A stretch of DNA of 64,000 nt from Phascolomyces articulosus (GCA_025677815.1 JAIXMP010000068.1:53899-117898), one strand, 5' to 3'; numbered from the stretch's first letter, positions 20,971 to 33,013 are shown. Notes: generated from the sequence alone by a model not told the origin. Numbers and translations: made by a program.

Positions 20971-23900
20971 ATTTTAAAATATTTTCTTAGTTTTATATAT
21001 TATATAAGTTTAAAAATAAACTCAGATATCAAATATTATTTATAATATAAATATAGTATTTCCTTTTTTAGTTAGATTATTTTATATTGCATCACTTATT
21101 TCATCATCTATAGTAATGTTTCTCATTAACAATAGCATTTCATAAATTATTATATATGGTCAAGAATCTATATTATTTTATTTATTATTTTATACTTATA
21201 ATTATCTTAATCTGCTCTTTCTATTTATCCTATTCCTTTTATTATTACTCTATTCTTTTTTTTGCCATTTCTATTTATTTCACTTGTTCTTTTATGCCTT
21301 ATTTTTCCTATCTACTTTACTTCATTATGTTTCCTATAATCTCATTATATATTATTCTTCTAATTTTATCTATATATAAATGCTTTTTTAATACCATCTC
21401 ATTTGTGGTGAACTACACTAATACATGATAGATTCACTCATTCATAAATAACTAGTTAAACATCATTCCATAATAAAACATAATATAACCAATAATACAC
21501 TATATCACTCTTGATTTGTTCCTCATTACTAATAATCTGGAATATAGAAGAAAGATAAAGAATGATTACTAAACAGGATAATACACCTATTGCTAGGCAC
21601 ATAAAGAAATATCTAGAACCAAGTACGCGTATACACTTGAATAATTAGATATCAATCATCCTTTAATCAAAGTCAGTGAAACATAGTACTAGAATGATCT
21701 AGTGAACAACATCATTACATTAGATAGACAAAACATATAAATATGAGCAAATTTGAACAATAAAAAGATTCTCAACTATATTCTTATCTGTCTCTTTATT
21801 TTTACATTCGATTTTATTACCATTTTATCTCATCATTTACTTATATACACTCTTATTAACCTATGATTCATACATCAAAATCTCAATATATATTTATATT
21901 ATGCTGATCCAGATAACTCTGTAGTAGATAGTTATTTAATTCTTATGGAAAACAGTTGTAGCATTAGTCTAAATATATAATGTTTATTAGTAATTAAAAA
22001 TTAAATTATTAATTAAGTGGTGTAATACATTAATCATTCAAATTCAAATGTGTCTTCTAGTAGTTTCTTCAAAAGAGAAACCTAGAGTGCAACCAGTATT
22101 GTATCAGGTTTTTGGAAGATTTGATCCCTTACCTATAATGCTTCTGTTGGTGTAAGACCTCCTCTATTCTTTAAAGCATTTGCTACCAAAGACCATAGGG
22201 TACTTTTAACCTACTTATCCCCCTTTCTACATCATACTAATGCATCATCTGTTTTTTATTATAATAAGTCACTGAAAAATAAATTAGAACATCATTTAAT
22301 ACTTACTATACTTAGTATATGTTTTTTCTTGGATTAGGGCTTTTTTAGTCTTTGGATCTATGGAATCAACTGTATAGTCATATTTTTATATAATACATAT
22401 TAGTATATATAAAATTAGCCCAATAACATTAATAATCCAAAAAGCAATATTTCTCCTACTATCCAAATAATAGGCATTAATTCTACTAAATAAAGAATAA
22501 TCATCCTTTTGATTAGTATGAACATAAAATTTTTGTTCTGGTATAAGAGCAGAAATGCTAGGAATTACTGAATAAATAAGTGTATTTTAGATTGTATCTT
22601 TTGTAAGAACTTGGTGATTATTAGCTAGCTGTTGATCTATAGTAAAAAAGTAAAATTTGATTGAACTTGAAAAAATAAAGAGAAGTAAAGTAATATTTTA
22701 TAATAAGATGAAAAAGGATAAAAGGGAAAAAAAAAGAAAAAGAGTATACTTTCTATTTAATTAATTCTTTTGTTATACTTTATTTCCTCTGTCCTTCTAT
22801 ACTGTTTTATCTATGTGTATCTATTTTTATACTTTACTACTCTATTAAACCTTCTATATATATTTATATTAATATGAATAGCCATGATAATTTATTTCTA
22901 TCATTTTATTCTTTTTATCTACTTTTGTCTATCTTTAGATTCAAAAAAAAAGACCTATAACATCTAGAATAGTTAAAAAGAAAAAAGCTAAACATTAATC
23001 TAATATAATTCCATTAATGAACAGGTCAGTTCGATTTTTATATTAGTAATATATTCATGCTGTTCATTGTAATATAGTAGTATTATAAAATATAAATGAA
23101 GATCATAATACTGTAATAATATATAAAAAAATATATTCCCCCCCTTTATATCTATCTATCATAATAATCCAATTTCCTTAATATTTATATATTGTCATAT
23201 TGCCAAGAGTATTATCCTTTTATTTATTGAATTGGAAATTACAATACTGAATAGATTAAATATTGTAAATAAAAAAATGTGTGTGTATGTATTCCCTATA
23301 AAATAAAACAGTAATTATTAAGAAAAGTTAATAAAAAAAAACTATCTTTTTATTTTTTACAAGATGATTTCAATATACCTAGTATTATGCATAGTTTTTT
23401 TTTCTAAAACACATTGCTGTAGTTTGTATTGTTATAAATATATAATTATTGTAGTGTAGTAGTAGTAGTAGTAATGATGCAATAGAAAAAAAAAGATTAG
23501 GTATATATATAAAGAGAAAGTTGAAAATAATTAGTAAAAAAGGTTTACTATAACTATATATAATATACTTCCTTCTATTCAACCCATTCTTATTTTATAC
23601 CTCTGATTCCTCTTTCAATATTTAATACATCATATGATTCATATTTGGCAATGCTCTATTGAAATGTTTTATCTTTTCCTATATATTAAAAATAATTATT
23701 ATATAGTTCTATTATAATATTATTACCTATACTATTCTGGATTGTTTTTCTATTTTGCTCTTTTAATTTATAATTGAAGTACTATTTATAGGTTGTGTTT
23801 TATAATCTATAGTAAAAATAGCATATAATACATATGTTTCATAACATTGTTATTATAAATGCACTAGCTCTATATTTGCAATTGTCAAAATCTATTTTTT

Positions 23901-24214
23901 TTACTATGTTTTTTTCTAGGGTTCCCTATAGTTTGGTTTGGTTCAATTCTTCTAAGGAATTGGACTGAACTGTAATTTGAAAGAATCAAACCAAACTAAA
24001 CTTTATAGGAGCTGAGGAACTATAGGCAGAACTAAGAACTGAAAACCAAGAATTTAAATATATATAAAGAGATATAAATGTATAAATGAAACCTATATAT
24101 TCAAATCAATAAAGGCAATAATTGCTATAGACTACTATAAAATATAATAAAAAATATTTTGAAATTGATATCTTTATTATGAATAATATTTTAAATTATG
24201 CTATATCTTATATA
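20971..24214. other. Very AT-rich DNA, heavily decayed
   Basis: There is almost no open frame above 90 codons. The minus strand of about 22050-22230 reads like worn coding sequence (SLVANALKNRGGLTPTEAL followed by a stop), so an old mobile element is likely. An imperfect hairpin occurs at about 23930-24005 (TTTGGTTTGGTTCAATTC against GAATCAAACCAAACTAAA). Boundaries of older insertions could not be set. Confidence 0.45.
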
Positions 24215-24216
24215 TA

Positions 24217-25867
24217 CTAGGTCAAAAAAGTATTCTAATAATTGATACTTTAGTACTTTTTTTATTATTATATATGCTATAGTAATCTGTTTCCTTTTAT
24301 ATTTAAATATATATTACTTTAATATATTTTCTTACTATATATAGTATTATAAGATGATTAGTTAAAATATAGTGGAGTTATTAACTTAATAAATTGAAGA
24401 AGCATTAAAACACTTTTTTGAGGTAGTAGTTAAAATACTTTATTATATATATATTATTAAGAAATCTAATAGTTAGTCTATAACCTATTAGTTTTTATAA
24501 TAGCTTTAACTCTTCTAGGCATGGATTTAATATATTTTTGATATACTTTATTTGAAATGCTATACCAATATTCTCCTATTCTATCAAAGAGTTCATCTTT
24601 ATTAGAAGCATGAGTTATATAGTTTGTATGCACTATTTTTTTAAGTTTATCCTAAAGGTTTTCAATTGGATTAAGGTCTGGTGACTATAGTAGCTACTCT
24701 ATATTCTTAAATTCTTAGTTGTTTAGCTAATCCATTATAATTTTTGACTTATGTTTTAGGTCATTGTCTTGTATAAAGGTAGTTTCAGTTATATTCATAT
24801 TATAGTAGTTTAAGGAGTTTATTAAATCAGTTTATAAAATATTAAGATAATCCTCCTTTTTTATATTTTTATCACCAATATCATATATATAGCTAATACT
24901 ATACAAAGAGAAGCAGCTCCAAACTATTAGGTAACCTCTATCATTTTTACTTATTTATCTTATATAATTTCTTATAATCTTTGCTTTTAGATCATACTAT
25001 ACATATAGTATACTATCAGAACTAAATCAATTAACTCTTGTTTTATCAGACTATATAACCTTTTTCTAGTCTTTAATTGTCTAATCCTTATGCTTCTTTA
25101 CCTAGGCTAGTCTTTTTTCTAATTTATACTACTAATTAATAGCTTCTTTAACTTTTTATATACTTTAAGACCACCTTGTCTTAGGGTATTACAGACTGTT
25201 TTAGGACTCACAGCAACCCCATGATATTGCATTAAGTATTTAGAGCCTTAGGTAGTATTGGTAATACCTGAAGACTTGAATTTTCAAACTAAAAGCTTCT
25301 TTAAATAGTGTTTCAACTTAGAGGGGTGGCTATTTTTTACAATTTTTAAAAGAATTAGTAGATATTTTCTGATCCTTACTACTGAACCTTAACCAATAGA
25401 TACTAAATGAGCAGCAATATATGTAGAATATCCCTCTTGAAGGTATTTAATAACTTGCTCTTGCTTAGCTTTACTAAGTGGTTTCATTTTGATCTTTATA
25501 TAATGTTTTAATAACATCATATTATAAAAAAGTATATAAAAATAATAAAACTTTCCAGAAAAGTAAAGAAAAGTAAAGAAAGAGTGTAAATAATAATAAA
25601 AACTTTGATCTAGTATTAAAAAAGTTTATTTTGTAGCTTAAATGTTCAGCTATATAGTTATGGTCAAAAAGGTATTCTAATGCCTCTTTAATTTATTATA
25701 TTAATAACTCTGCCATATTTCAACCAATCATCTTATAATACTATATATAGTAAGAAAACATATTAAAGTAATATATATTTAAATATGAAAGGAAACAGAT
25801 TACTATAGCATATGTAATAATGAAAAAGTACTAAAGTACTAATCATTAGAATACTTTTTTGACCTAG
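24217..25867 (-). mobile_element. Tc1/mariner-type DNA transposon with about 210-bp terminal inverted repeats
   Basis: The outer ends are CTAGGTCAAAAAAGTATTCT (left) and its inverted partner ending GACCTAG (right), each flanked by TA (24215-24216 and 25868-25869), the Tc1/mariner target. The inverted repeats match with few changes from 24217 to about 24432 and from about 25656 to 25867. The terminal word recurs in inverted orientation at the inner edge of each repeat. The interior holds a dead minus-strand transposase. Confidence 0.85.
24478..25487 (-). pseudogene. Tc1-type transposase pseudogene
   Basis: The start reads MKPLSKAKQEQVIKYLQEGY, the helix-turn-helix N-terminus expected of Tc1 transposases. 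The C-terminal part contains SPDLNPIENL, the region around the catalytic third acidic residue, and ends KSMPRRVKAIIKTNRL. Stops TAA/TAG interrupt the frame, for example after HLVSIG and within the DLNPIENL region where Trp is expected. Length, about 335 codons, is right for the family. Not functional. Confidence 0.82.
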
Positions 25868-25869
25868 TA

Positions 25870-26965
25870 TATATTAATTATTTTATTAAGACTATTTAAT
25901 ATTCTTATTTTATATGAAATATTATATTAAGGTATAAATAAAATAATGATTAGATTAGGGATAAAGTAGAAGAGAAGGCAATTAGTAAATAAAGTATATA
26001 GATAACTAAGGTAAGGGTTTAATAAAATATATAAAAAAATAATAGAGTTAATAAGAGAAACTAATAAGTATTATAGAATAAATATAATAAAAGGAAAAGG
26101 TAAAAAGGCAAAAAGCTTATAAATGTGATGAAAAGAAATTATATGTGAAGTTGGAAAAAACGTAAGCAGGCTAGAGAGTGGCTACAGTGTAATTACGTAA
26201 TATTGTGATATTTAGAAAGTGTACTATGTAAATAATTATTTGTGAATAATGAAACTTGAAGATTGTAGACAGATTAAGAAAAATAAAGTGGGTAATTAGA
26301 TTTATATAGTTTCGAAAGAGATGTGATGCGATTACTTCCGTTTTAAAATTACGTAAACACGCTAGGCAAATCGATGGGCAATACATCTGAATTGAGCTCT
26401 CCGGAAAATTTATAATTTTTCGGATATTAAACTCTAATATAATGTTAACTTTGATTCATTGCATTTTTAGAATTTTCGAGGGGTCATATATAAAAATTGT
26501 AATTTTTCGATTTTTATGATTTTTGATATTGCAGCGTGAATTTTAAGTATTTTTAATCACATTTTTGCAATTTATATTTTGAGTGTGATTTTTGTATTGT
26601 TTTTATTAATATAAAAACAATTCAAAACTGATTTTTCAGTTTTTAATCATTTTCTTGCCTATTTTACGTATTTTAAACAATTTTGTCTTTATTCTTTTGT
26701 TTTTTATTATTTCAGTGGAAATTTTCGCAATACTTTTTAGAATTCACTGAATTTTTATATATTTTTTGACTTTTTGAAAAAAGCGTAGTATTAAATGTTT
26801 GACGGATAGATAAATAGTTCTTCCGACAGGCAAACAGTTTATGCAGTCTCCTCTATATAGTTTACTTTTTTTGAGCTCCATTATGCTTAATTGTTCAACC
26901 ACATCATATGACCTAGAAAGCAGCCACTTCAGTAACAGTATATAACAAACTTTATTACTTTAATA
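25870..26965. other. Spacer between two TIR elements
   Basis: No gene was found. The part from about 26130 to 26900 is less worn than its neighbours: it retains CpG dinucleotides and recurrent TTTTTCG words. The short minus-strand frame 26171-26386 is not supported as a gene. Confidence 0.4.
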
Positions 26966-27425
26966 CAGTATTTCCACCATCAATTAGACATTTTTTTGAA
27001 ATTATTGGTCTGAATTTTAAAAATTTTGGTCACTGTTTGGTACCTCAATTGGTCATTTGTTTGAAAACTAATTGGTCACTTTCTGAAAATCCATTTAGTC
27101 ACTTTTTATAAAATTCATTTAGTTATTTCTTTTATATAATTCTCAAATAATGATTAAAATGAGCATGTTTATGTTTTTCAAAGATGGTGCTAGTAATCTT
27201 TTTAATGAACAGGGTCAAGAAGCACCTTCTTATGTTGAAGAGAAGTTGTTTTGATGAATAAATAGGATATTATATTTATAACAATTATATAGTATTTAAA
27301 AATTATTTTATAGATTAAAAATATTATTAAAGTTTTTTTTTATTTATTGCTATGATATATTTTTAAGTTAAAAATTGAATTTTTACATTAATTAAAAAGG
27401 ACATCATCAAATATATGCTACAAAT

Positions 27426-29049
27426 ATGGAATCAGATGTTGAAATTATGGAGGAATATGCTAATGAAAATGATGACAATATAATCAAATATAGGAAAAGA
27501 CTAAAAAATGAAATAAATAAATTAGTAATTGAGAAATGGGTATTTTTAGGTCAAGATTGGAAAAAAACTGAAAATAAATTTAAACACAGAACAGAATTAA
27601 AAAATGTTAAAAATATAAGAGAAATCAAAGATGAATTGTTAAACAAATTAGGTTTTATTCCAATATTCTTTTTTATTACTGTTTTATACACATATAAAGA
27701 ATATCCAGGGCCTTATTTAGAAGTAGAAAAAGCATTGTTATTATTATACCAATTAGTAAATGGATTTACATCAAAAAATATTAAAAAATATATTCTATCA
27801 TCTAGTTTTTATAATATATATAAAGAATTCTAGATTAAAAATTATGAAAATATGAATAAATATGTTGATTATTGTTTATTAAATATGTTCAGTAATATTA
27901 AAATAAGATTATTATCAGCTCAAATCAAAAATCCTAAAAATTTTAAACATATTACTTTAGTGTTAGATGGGCATGATACAGCTATAGAATATGATAAACC
28001 TAATATTGCATACCAGAAAAAGTGGTCTTATAAATTAATAACTAGTAGAATAAGGACTCAGATATTAACAGACATAAATGAGAATATAATAAATGTTTCA
28101 AACAGTCAATTATGTGGTATATTATCTGATGGCAGTATGTTCCTCAACATGAAATTATATAAAACTATAAAAAAACAAGATTGTGTTGCACTAGATGGGG
28201 GTTATACTCTTTTTATAAAACAATTTGAATCTTTCTGTAAAAATAAAAACATTGATTTAAATGATAAAAACTTTTTCTATTCTATTCATAAAGAAACAGG
28301 TATACTATTAAATAAACAAGAAGAACATTATAATAGGGTATTCGGTAGTTTCAGGAGTATAGTAGAAAATCAGTTTAAAGATTTATATAATAAATTTAAA
28401 AGATTCTCAAATAATAATTCTATATTAAAAACAGATGATATAAAATATATTAATTTACAATTGAAAGTTGTATTTTTACTAAAAAATATTCAGAATTTTG
28501 TTAATAAATTTAATATAATAGAACAAGAATAGCATAAAATTTGGATAAATAACAATTTTGATTTTCCAAATAACATGAGATTAATAGACATAGTATATAT
28601 AAACTAAATGGAACAAATGGAAAAAATAAAAGATTTAAATAAAATTCAAATGGAATTACTAAATTTAGACATAAATGATGAAGATGAAGAACTAAATGTT
28701 GATATGTTAGTTGATGAAGATGAAACAAATAGTACCAATGATAATAATAATAATGATACAGATATTGATTTTCCTCAATATCATAATATATCTAAAAAAA
28801 GAAAAAAAAGGTCAAAGAATAAAAATAAAGATTTAAATATATATGAATATAGAAACGTAAATAAAGATGAAAATATATTTGAGGTTGAAAAAATAGTAAA
28901 TCATAAGATAGAAAATAAAAGATATGTATTTTATGTCAAATGGAAAGGCTACCAAGATGGTGATAATAGTTGGGTTAATGAAAGTGATTTTAAATAAAAA
29001 GAAGTAATTATTGATTATTTTAATGAAAAGAATATATTATATACTTGAT
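27426..29049 (+). pseudogene. DDE_Tnp_4-like transposase fused to a C-terminal chromodomain, stop-interrupted
   Basis: One reading frame of about 540 codons without a frameshift. It is interrupted by TAG at 27831-27833, TAG at 28530-28532, TAA at 28605-28607 and TAA at 28995-28997, and ends at TGA near 29049. The catalytic core resembles DDE_Tnp_4: HITLVLDGHDTAIEYD (first Asp), then LCGILSDGSM and VALDGGYTLF (second Asp), then VFGSFRSIVENQFK with the Glu/Arg region. After an acidic, Asn-rich linker and a basic patch (KKRKKRSKNKNK) comes a chromodomain, FEVEKIVNHKIENKRYVFYV then KWKGYQDGDNSWVNESDF, with the aromatic positions kept. A chromodomain would target insertion or binding to methylated histone. 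The family call is by motif and is not searched. Confidence 0.75.
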
Positions 29050-29199
29050 AAATTAAGAGATTAAAATAAGAAATATTTAAATTATAAAATAATAAACTAA
29101 ATTATATAAGAAACATTAAATATAAATTATTGATTATTCATCTTTGTTTAAAAAGATTGATAGATCTTAAAAAGTATATCAAAAAAGCAATATGTTCAA

Positions 29200-30366
29200 A
29201 TCAAGACAGCAACTTCTGAAGATATTGAAATGGAAGAGGTGGTACCAGCAAAGAAAGAGAGATCATAGGAGTATACCATCTATTCAAATGAAGACTATAG
29301 ATATTATTTCTATTTTTTGAAGGACAAGTTAATAAAACCAAAACAAGCAGCCATTGCAGCCAATATTAATTACTATACTGCTTGTAAGTGGAAAAAAGCA
29401 TAAGCTGAAGATCCTGAAGGAAAAATTCTGAAAAAAAATAACAAATAAGATGCCCAGAAGACTAGCTAGCCAACTGAATAATACCTATAAGGCTCACCTT
29501 GTCTATTTCTTTTTATAAAGATCCAACAGTAACAATTCAGGATGTAGTAGAAAGTTTGACTACAAGCTTTGGCAACTTGCAAATAAAAAAAAACAAGGGT
29601 TGCCAAATTTATAAAGGAAGAATGTAACCTTAGCATCAAAATTATAAGCTGACACCCTATTAGTAGAAATAAAGAGGAAACTCTCAAAGAATAAGTAGAC
29701 TGGGTTACTATATAGATTACAAATAGTATCAACTATCTTGGCAACTGCATTTTTGTAGATGAGTCCAGATTTAGTATCAATATGCATTGTAGTTATAGTT
29801 GGGCACCATATAGTAAACAAGCTATTGAAACTACTCTTTCTATGAAAGCTACTTCATATAGTATTTTAGGTGTAATCTTAGCTATGGGTATTGTAAATAT
29901 AAGCTTGAGAGAAACTGGGAATGTAAAGAGAAGAAAAGTTGTAGGAGCTAAAAAAAGAAAGGTGCCTAAAGAAAGGTTATCTATTCCTAAGGGTACTATA
30001 GGTGAACACTATCTTCAGTTCATTAGTGATACCATAGATATTATAGATGAATTTCCAGAAATGAAAGGGTATTTTATCATTATAGATAATGCACCTATCT
30101 ATATCCCTGAAATGATTGACCCTATAATCATAAAATGAGGTTATAAACCAGTGTATCTTCCTCCATACTCACCTGAGTTAAATCTTATTGAACAATTCTG
30201 GGCCATTACAAAAGCAAAGGTTAAGTACAGTAAGCTTAGTGATGTAGAAATACTCACTTCAAGAATTATTGAAGCTAGTAAAGAAGTACCTATTGCTCAC
30301 CTTCAAAATATAATTCAGCATTTAGTGAATATGTTTGAAAATTATAGAAACAAGATTCCTATATAG
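29200..30366 (+). pseudogene. Tc1/mariner (DDE_3) transposase pseudogene
   Basis: The N-terminal part (LIKPKQAAIAANINYYTACK) is a helix-turn-helix. Next come CIFVDESRFSINMH (first Asp), ATSYSILGVILAMGIVNISL, FIIIDNAPIY (second Asp) and VYLPPYSPELNLIEQFWAI, which holds the third acidic position of DDE_3 enzymes. The frame is broken by many TAA/TAG between 29250 and 29720 and by TGA at 30136-30138. The last 190 codons are otherwise clean. Its orientation and position fit the surrounding inverted repeats, so it is the likely original transposase of that element. Confidence 0.85.
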
Positions 30367-30549
30367 ATTTACTTATAAAAAATAAAGTAACTATATTATT
30401 TTATAAAAAGTAACCAAATGGATTTTCAGAAAGTGACTAATTAGTTTTTAAACAAATGACCAATTGAGGTACTAAACAGTGACCAAAAATTTTTAAAATT
30501 CAGACCAATAATTTCAAAAAAATGTCTAATTGAAAGTGGAAATACTGTA

Positions 30550-31295
30550 TAAAGTATCCTCTCTTTTTCTTTATTTCTTAATGTATTTAGCTATAATAGT
30601 AATATAGTAGTATTATAGTTAGTTAATTCCTAAAATATGCATATAAGGTTTTTTTTATAGTAGAGCAATCAATTTTCATTTTTATGCAATTAAAATTATA
30701 TTATTAGAAAGCTAAGAGTTTTCTATATTAAAATATGTACTCTAATTTTCAATAAGAGAATTGTATCCAAAGTTATATATAATTTAAAAATATAAAATTT
30801 TCTTATTTTTTTTATATAAAATATATACCATTTGAAAGCTCATATTCTCCGAATTCTGAATATACTATTTGTTTTTATATCTGATAATTATAGCATTAGA
30901 TATAGCCTTTAATATACCCTTATATGAAATATATTAAATTAGATTATTCCTAAAATAGCTACTATACCAGTTTTCCTTATATAAACACGCGATTTCCTTT
31001 TATAGAAACCAGGTTATAATATATATAGGCCAATAAGATGTGTAGAATTTAATGGGTGCAATTTCAAACTCAGTTAACTAAGGAGAAATAGGAGAAAATT
31101 TAAAATTATTGATTTTTTATAAAAACTAATACTATTTTATTAAATATTTAATAATTTATATATAATTACTATATATTATAAAATATATAGAAATTAAAAT
31201 TTAGTACATTTTACTAATAAAAAATTAAAAAAAAACTATAGAAAGAATTTCATTAAGTAAATTTTATAAATAGTAAGTTAAGGTTAAATAAATCT
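30550..31295. other. AT-rich DNA with possible MITE
   Basis: The words TTCCTAAAATATGCATATA (about 30629) and TTCCTAAAATAGCTACTATA (about 30947) look like the ends of a worn element of about 340 bp. CCTAAGATAGC in the palindrome at 41.77 kb is similar. No coding content. Confidence 0.35.
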
Positions 31296-31378
31296 GTTTT
31301 AATAGGTTAGTTAGTAGAGCATTAGATTTTAGTTTAGTAGGTTAATAGTTCAATTTATAGTTTATAATTTTTTTTAGT
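31296..31378 (+). pseudogene. tRNA-like relic (resembles tRNA-Lys)
   Basis: The stretch TAGGTTAGTTAGTAGAGCAT aligns with the D-arm/A-box region of a tRNA, and AATAGTTCAATTTATAG with the T-arm/B-box region, at the right spacing. Most differences from a normal tRNA are C-to-T or G-to-A, and stems pair poorly, so it is a decayed tRNA or tRNA-derived repeat. The anticodon cannot be trusted. An LTR starts about 30 bp downstream. Confidence 0.35.
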
Positions 31379-31404
31379 AAAAAATATATATATTTTATAA
31401 GGTT

Positions 31405-31795
31405 TGTATTATATTTTTTATTAATAGAAACTACAAAGAGAAAACTATATAGAGAGAACTATGAAGAGAGAATAACTACACAGATAGATAACCACATAGG
31501 TAAGTAATTATATAGAAATAATTATGAAGGAATAGAACTATAAAGATATATATAAGATAATAAGATAAATAGAAGATGATCTTTATTTTTTAATAAAATG
31601 ATCTAGTATTTATATCTTTTCTAAAACTACTACATATGATAATTATATTAATAATGTGACTATTCTAATAATATTGGAGATAATAATATGACTAGTACTA
31701 ATGATAGTAAACTATAGATTATGATAATATAATATAAAGAATAGGTATAATAATATAAAAGAATATAGCTACAGTTATGATATAATAGAAATAAG
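31405..31795 (-). repeat. Decayed solo LTR of the element 2/3 family
   Basis: Matches the element 2 LTR (55311-55707) in the same orientation through recognisable words: AACTACAAAGAGAAAAC, ATAAGATAATAAGATAAATAG, TTTTTAATAAAATGATCTAG and TATTTATATCTTTTCTAAAA. It is strongly worn. The end expected near 31800 is replaced by CACTCCCTTATTTTACCCC, which may be the terminus of the next DNA transposon. Confidence 0.7.
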
Positions 31796-32055
31796 CACTC
31801 CCTTATTTTACCCCAGTTTTTTTCCCTAAGCTGGAGTTAAAAAAATTGTAGAGGATGGTAGCTGAATTTTATTAAGAGTGATTTTAGTAGTAAATTTTTG
31901 CCAATATACTCCTAGGTCAGAATAAAATGAAAAACATAATTTCTCTCACCATTTTAACATCGTCCTGGTAAAATAACAGTAACAAATTAAGTAAACATAT
32001 ATATATACATTACTTATACCATAGATTATGAAAAACAACTCAAAAAATGATTTTA
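31796..32055. other. Possible left end of the Plavaka-like unit
   Basis: Begins near CACTCCCTTATTTTACCCC, a CAC-type end as in CACTA/Plavaka elements, followed by a short imperfect inverted repeat (CCAGTTTTTTTCCC / GCTGGAGTTAAAAAAA). No inverted partner was found near 41 kb, so the boundary is tentative. Confidence 0.3.
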
Positions 32056-33013
32056 CTATGTGGTTTTGACATTGTTATCCATTTTTCTCTCCTCCATCTC
32101 CATTCTCATCTCACCTATACATAAGATCGATTCACCAAGGGATGGGCCCTTCTTGGTATATTGTCTCTTGTTGCTCTTGCTGGTGTTGGAGGGAGGAGTG
32201 CTACGTTTATGAGGATTGGTCGTTTAGGAGCTTTGACTACCAAGCTCATCACCAAAGATGCTGTCTCCAGCATCTTCTTCTTCACTGCCATCATCACAAT
32301 CATTACTCTCTCTATAGAGACGAGCAAGACCAGCCTGCAATCTTGAAGCAATTGTAGCTTCTGGTACTCTATTTTCTTCATTTTCTTCTTCATCATTTTC
32401 ACCATTACCATCAAGGATTTATTCGGCCTCTTGAGCAAGGTCACCTTCAGAATCAATATGGAATGGGATATTTACCTTTGGCTTATCATGAATGAGAGGG
32501 TATAACTCTTCGAAATATGCACACTTTGACAGAACTTTATCTTTATAATATATTTTAATATGTAGATACAAATCAATATTAGTATAACTTCTATAATTGT
32601 AGTATTCTCTTTTTTATGAACTTAATTTGTATATATAATGTAAACTAACCTTTAATAGATGTGATTTTAAGCTTTTCTTCATTATTGTTGATACCTTCAC
32701 CAGTACTGTTTAAAAAAGTGTTGGCCGCTTAGTAGTCTTGCTCAAGACCTTTGATCTTTGTCATTACTTTTTGATGTGTAGGCTTTGGATCATCATCATT
32801 AAACTTATCTGTGATTATCTTGGCAACTTCTACCTTCTTCATGCTACCTTTTTTTCCACCTTGATAGAGTTTAAGTAATGTGTATTCTTGGTTGCGTTCG
32901 TAGTGTTGTCCTAGAATATCAATAAGTTTGAGGGTAAGTGTATGGGTCCATCTAAAGTAATGTTCGTTATTATTAGATGGAGCTGGGGTTATAGTGCGAG
33001 AGTTGTTAGGCAT
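32056..33013 (-). pseudogene. Myb/SANT-like DNA-binding protein of a DNA transposon, two exons, three stops
   Basis: Exon 1 is 33013-32650 and exon 2 is 32540-32056. The 109-bp intron is GTTAGT...AAAG. The joined frame is about 283 codons. The N-terminal 100 residues look like a Myb/SANT-type helical domain (HYFRWTHTLTLKLIDILG, with KKVEVAKIITDKFN later). The rest is acidic and Ser/Arg-rich (EEENEENR, STPPSNTSKSNKRQYTKKG). Three in-frame TAA codons interrupt an otherwise clean frame: 32729-32731, one near 32420 after QEAE, and one near 32240 after LGSQSS. Such DNA-binding partners accompany several DNA transposon groups. It points away from the region's right half and lies next to the Plavaka-like transposase. 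Confidence 0.6.

Larger units (their letters stand above)
26966..30547 (+). mobile_element. TA-flanked DNA transposon with about 170-bp inverted repeats and two transposase relics
   Basis: The ends read CAGTATTTCCAC...CAATTAGACA on the left and the inverted match on the right. TA flanks both sides (26964-26965 and 30548-30549). The repeats stay recognisable for about 170 bp (26966-27135, 30378-30547). Inside are a DDE_Tnp_4-like protein with chromodomain (27426-29049) and a Tc1/DDE_3-type transposase (about 29200-30366), both on the plus strand. Either the first was inserted into the second's element, or the element carries both. A short frame at 27169-27255 (FKDGASNLFNEQGQEAPSY) may be a displaced first exon of the Tc1-type gene. 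Confidence 0.8.

Noticed and set aside
21156..21428. 90-codon ORF rich in Tyr, Phe and Ile
   Set aside because: Low-complexity translation of AT-rich DNA without domain, splice or conservation clues.
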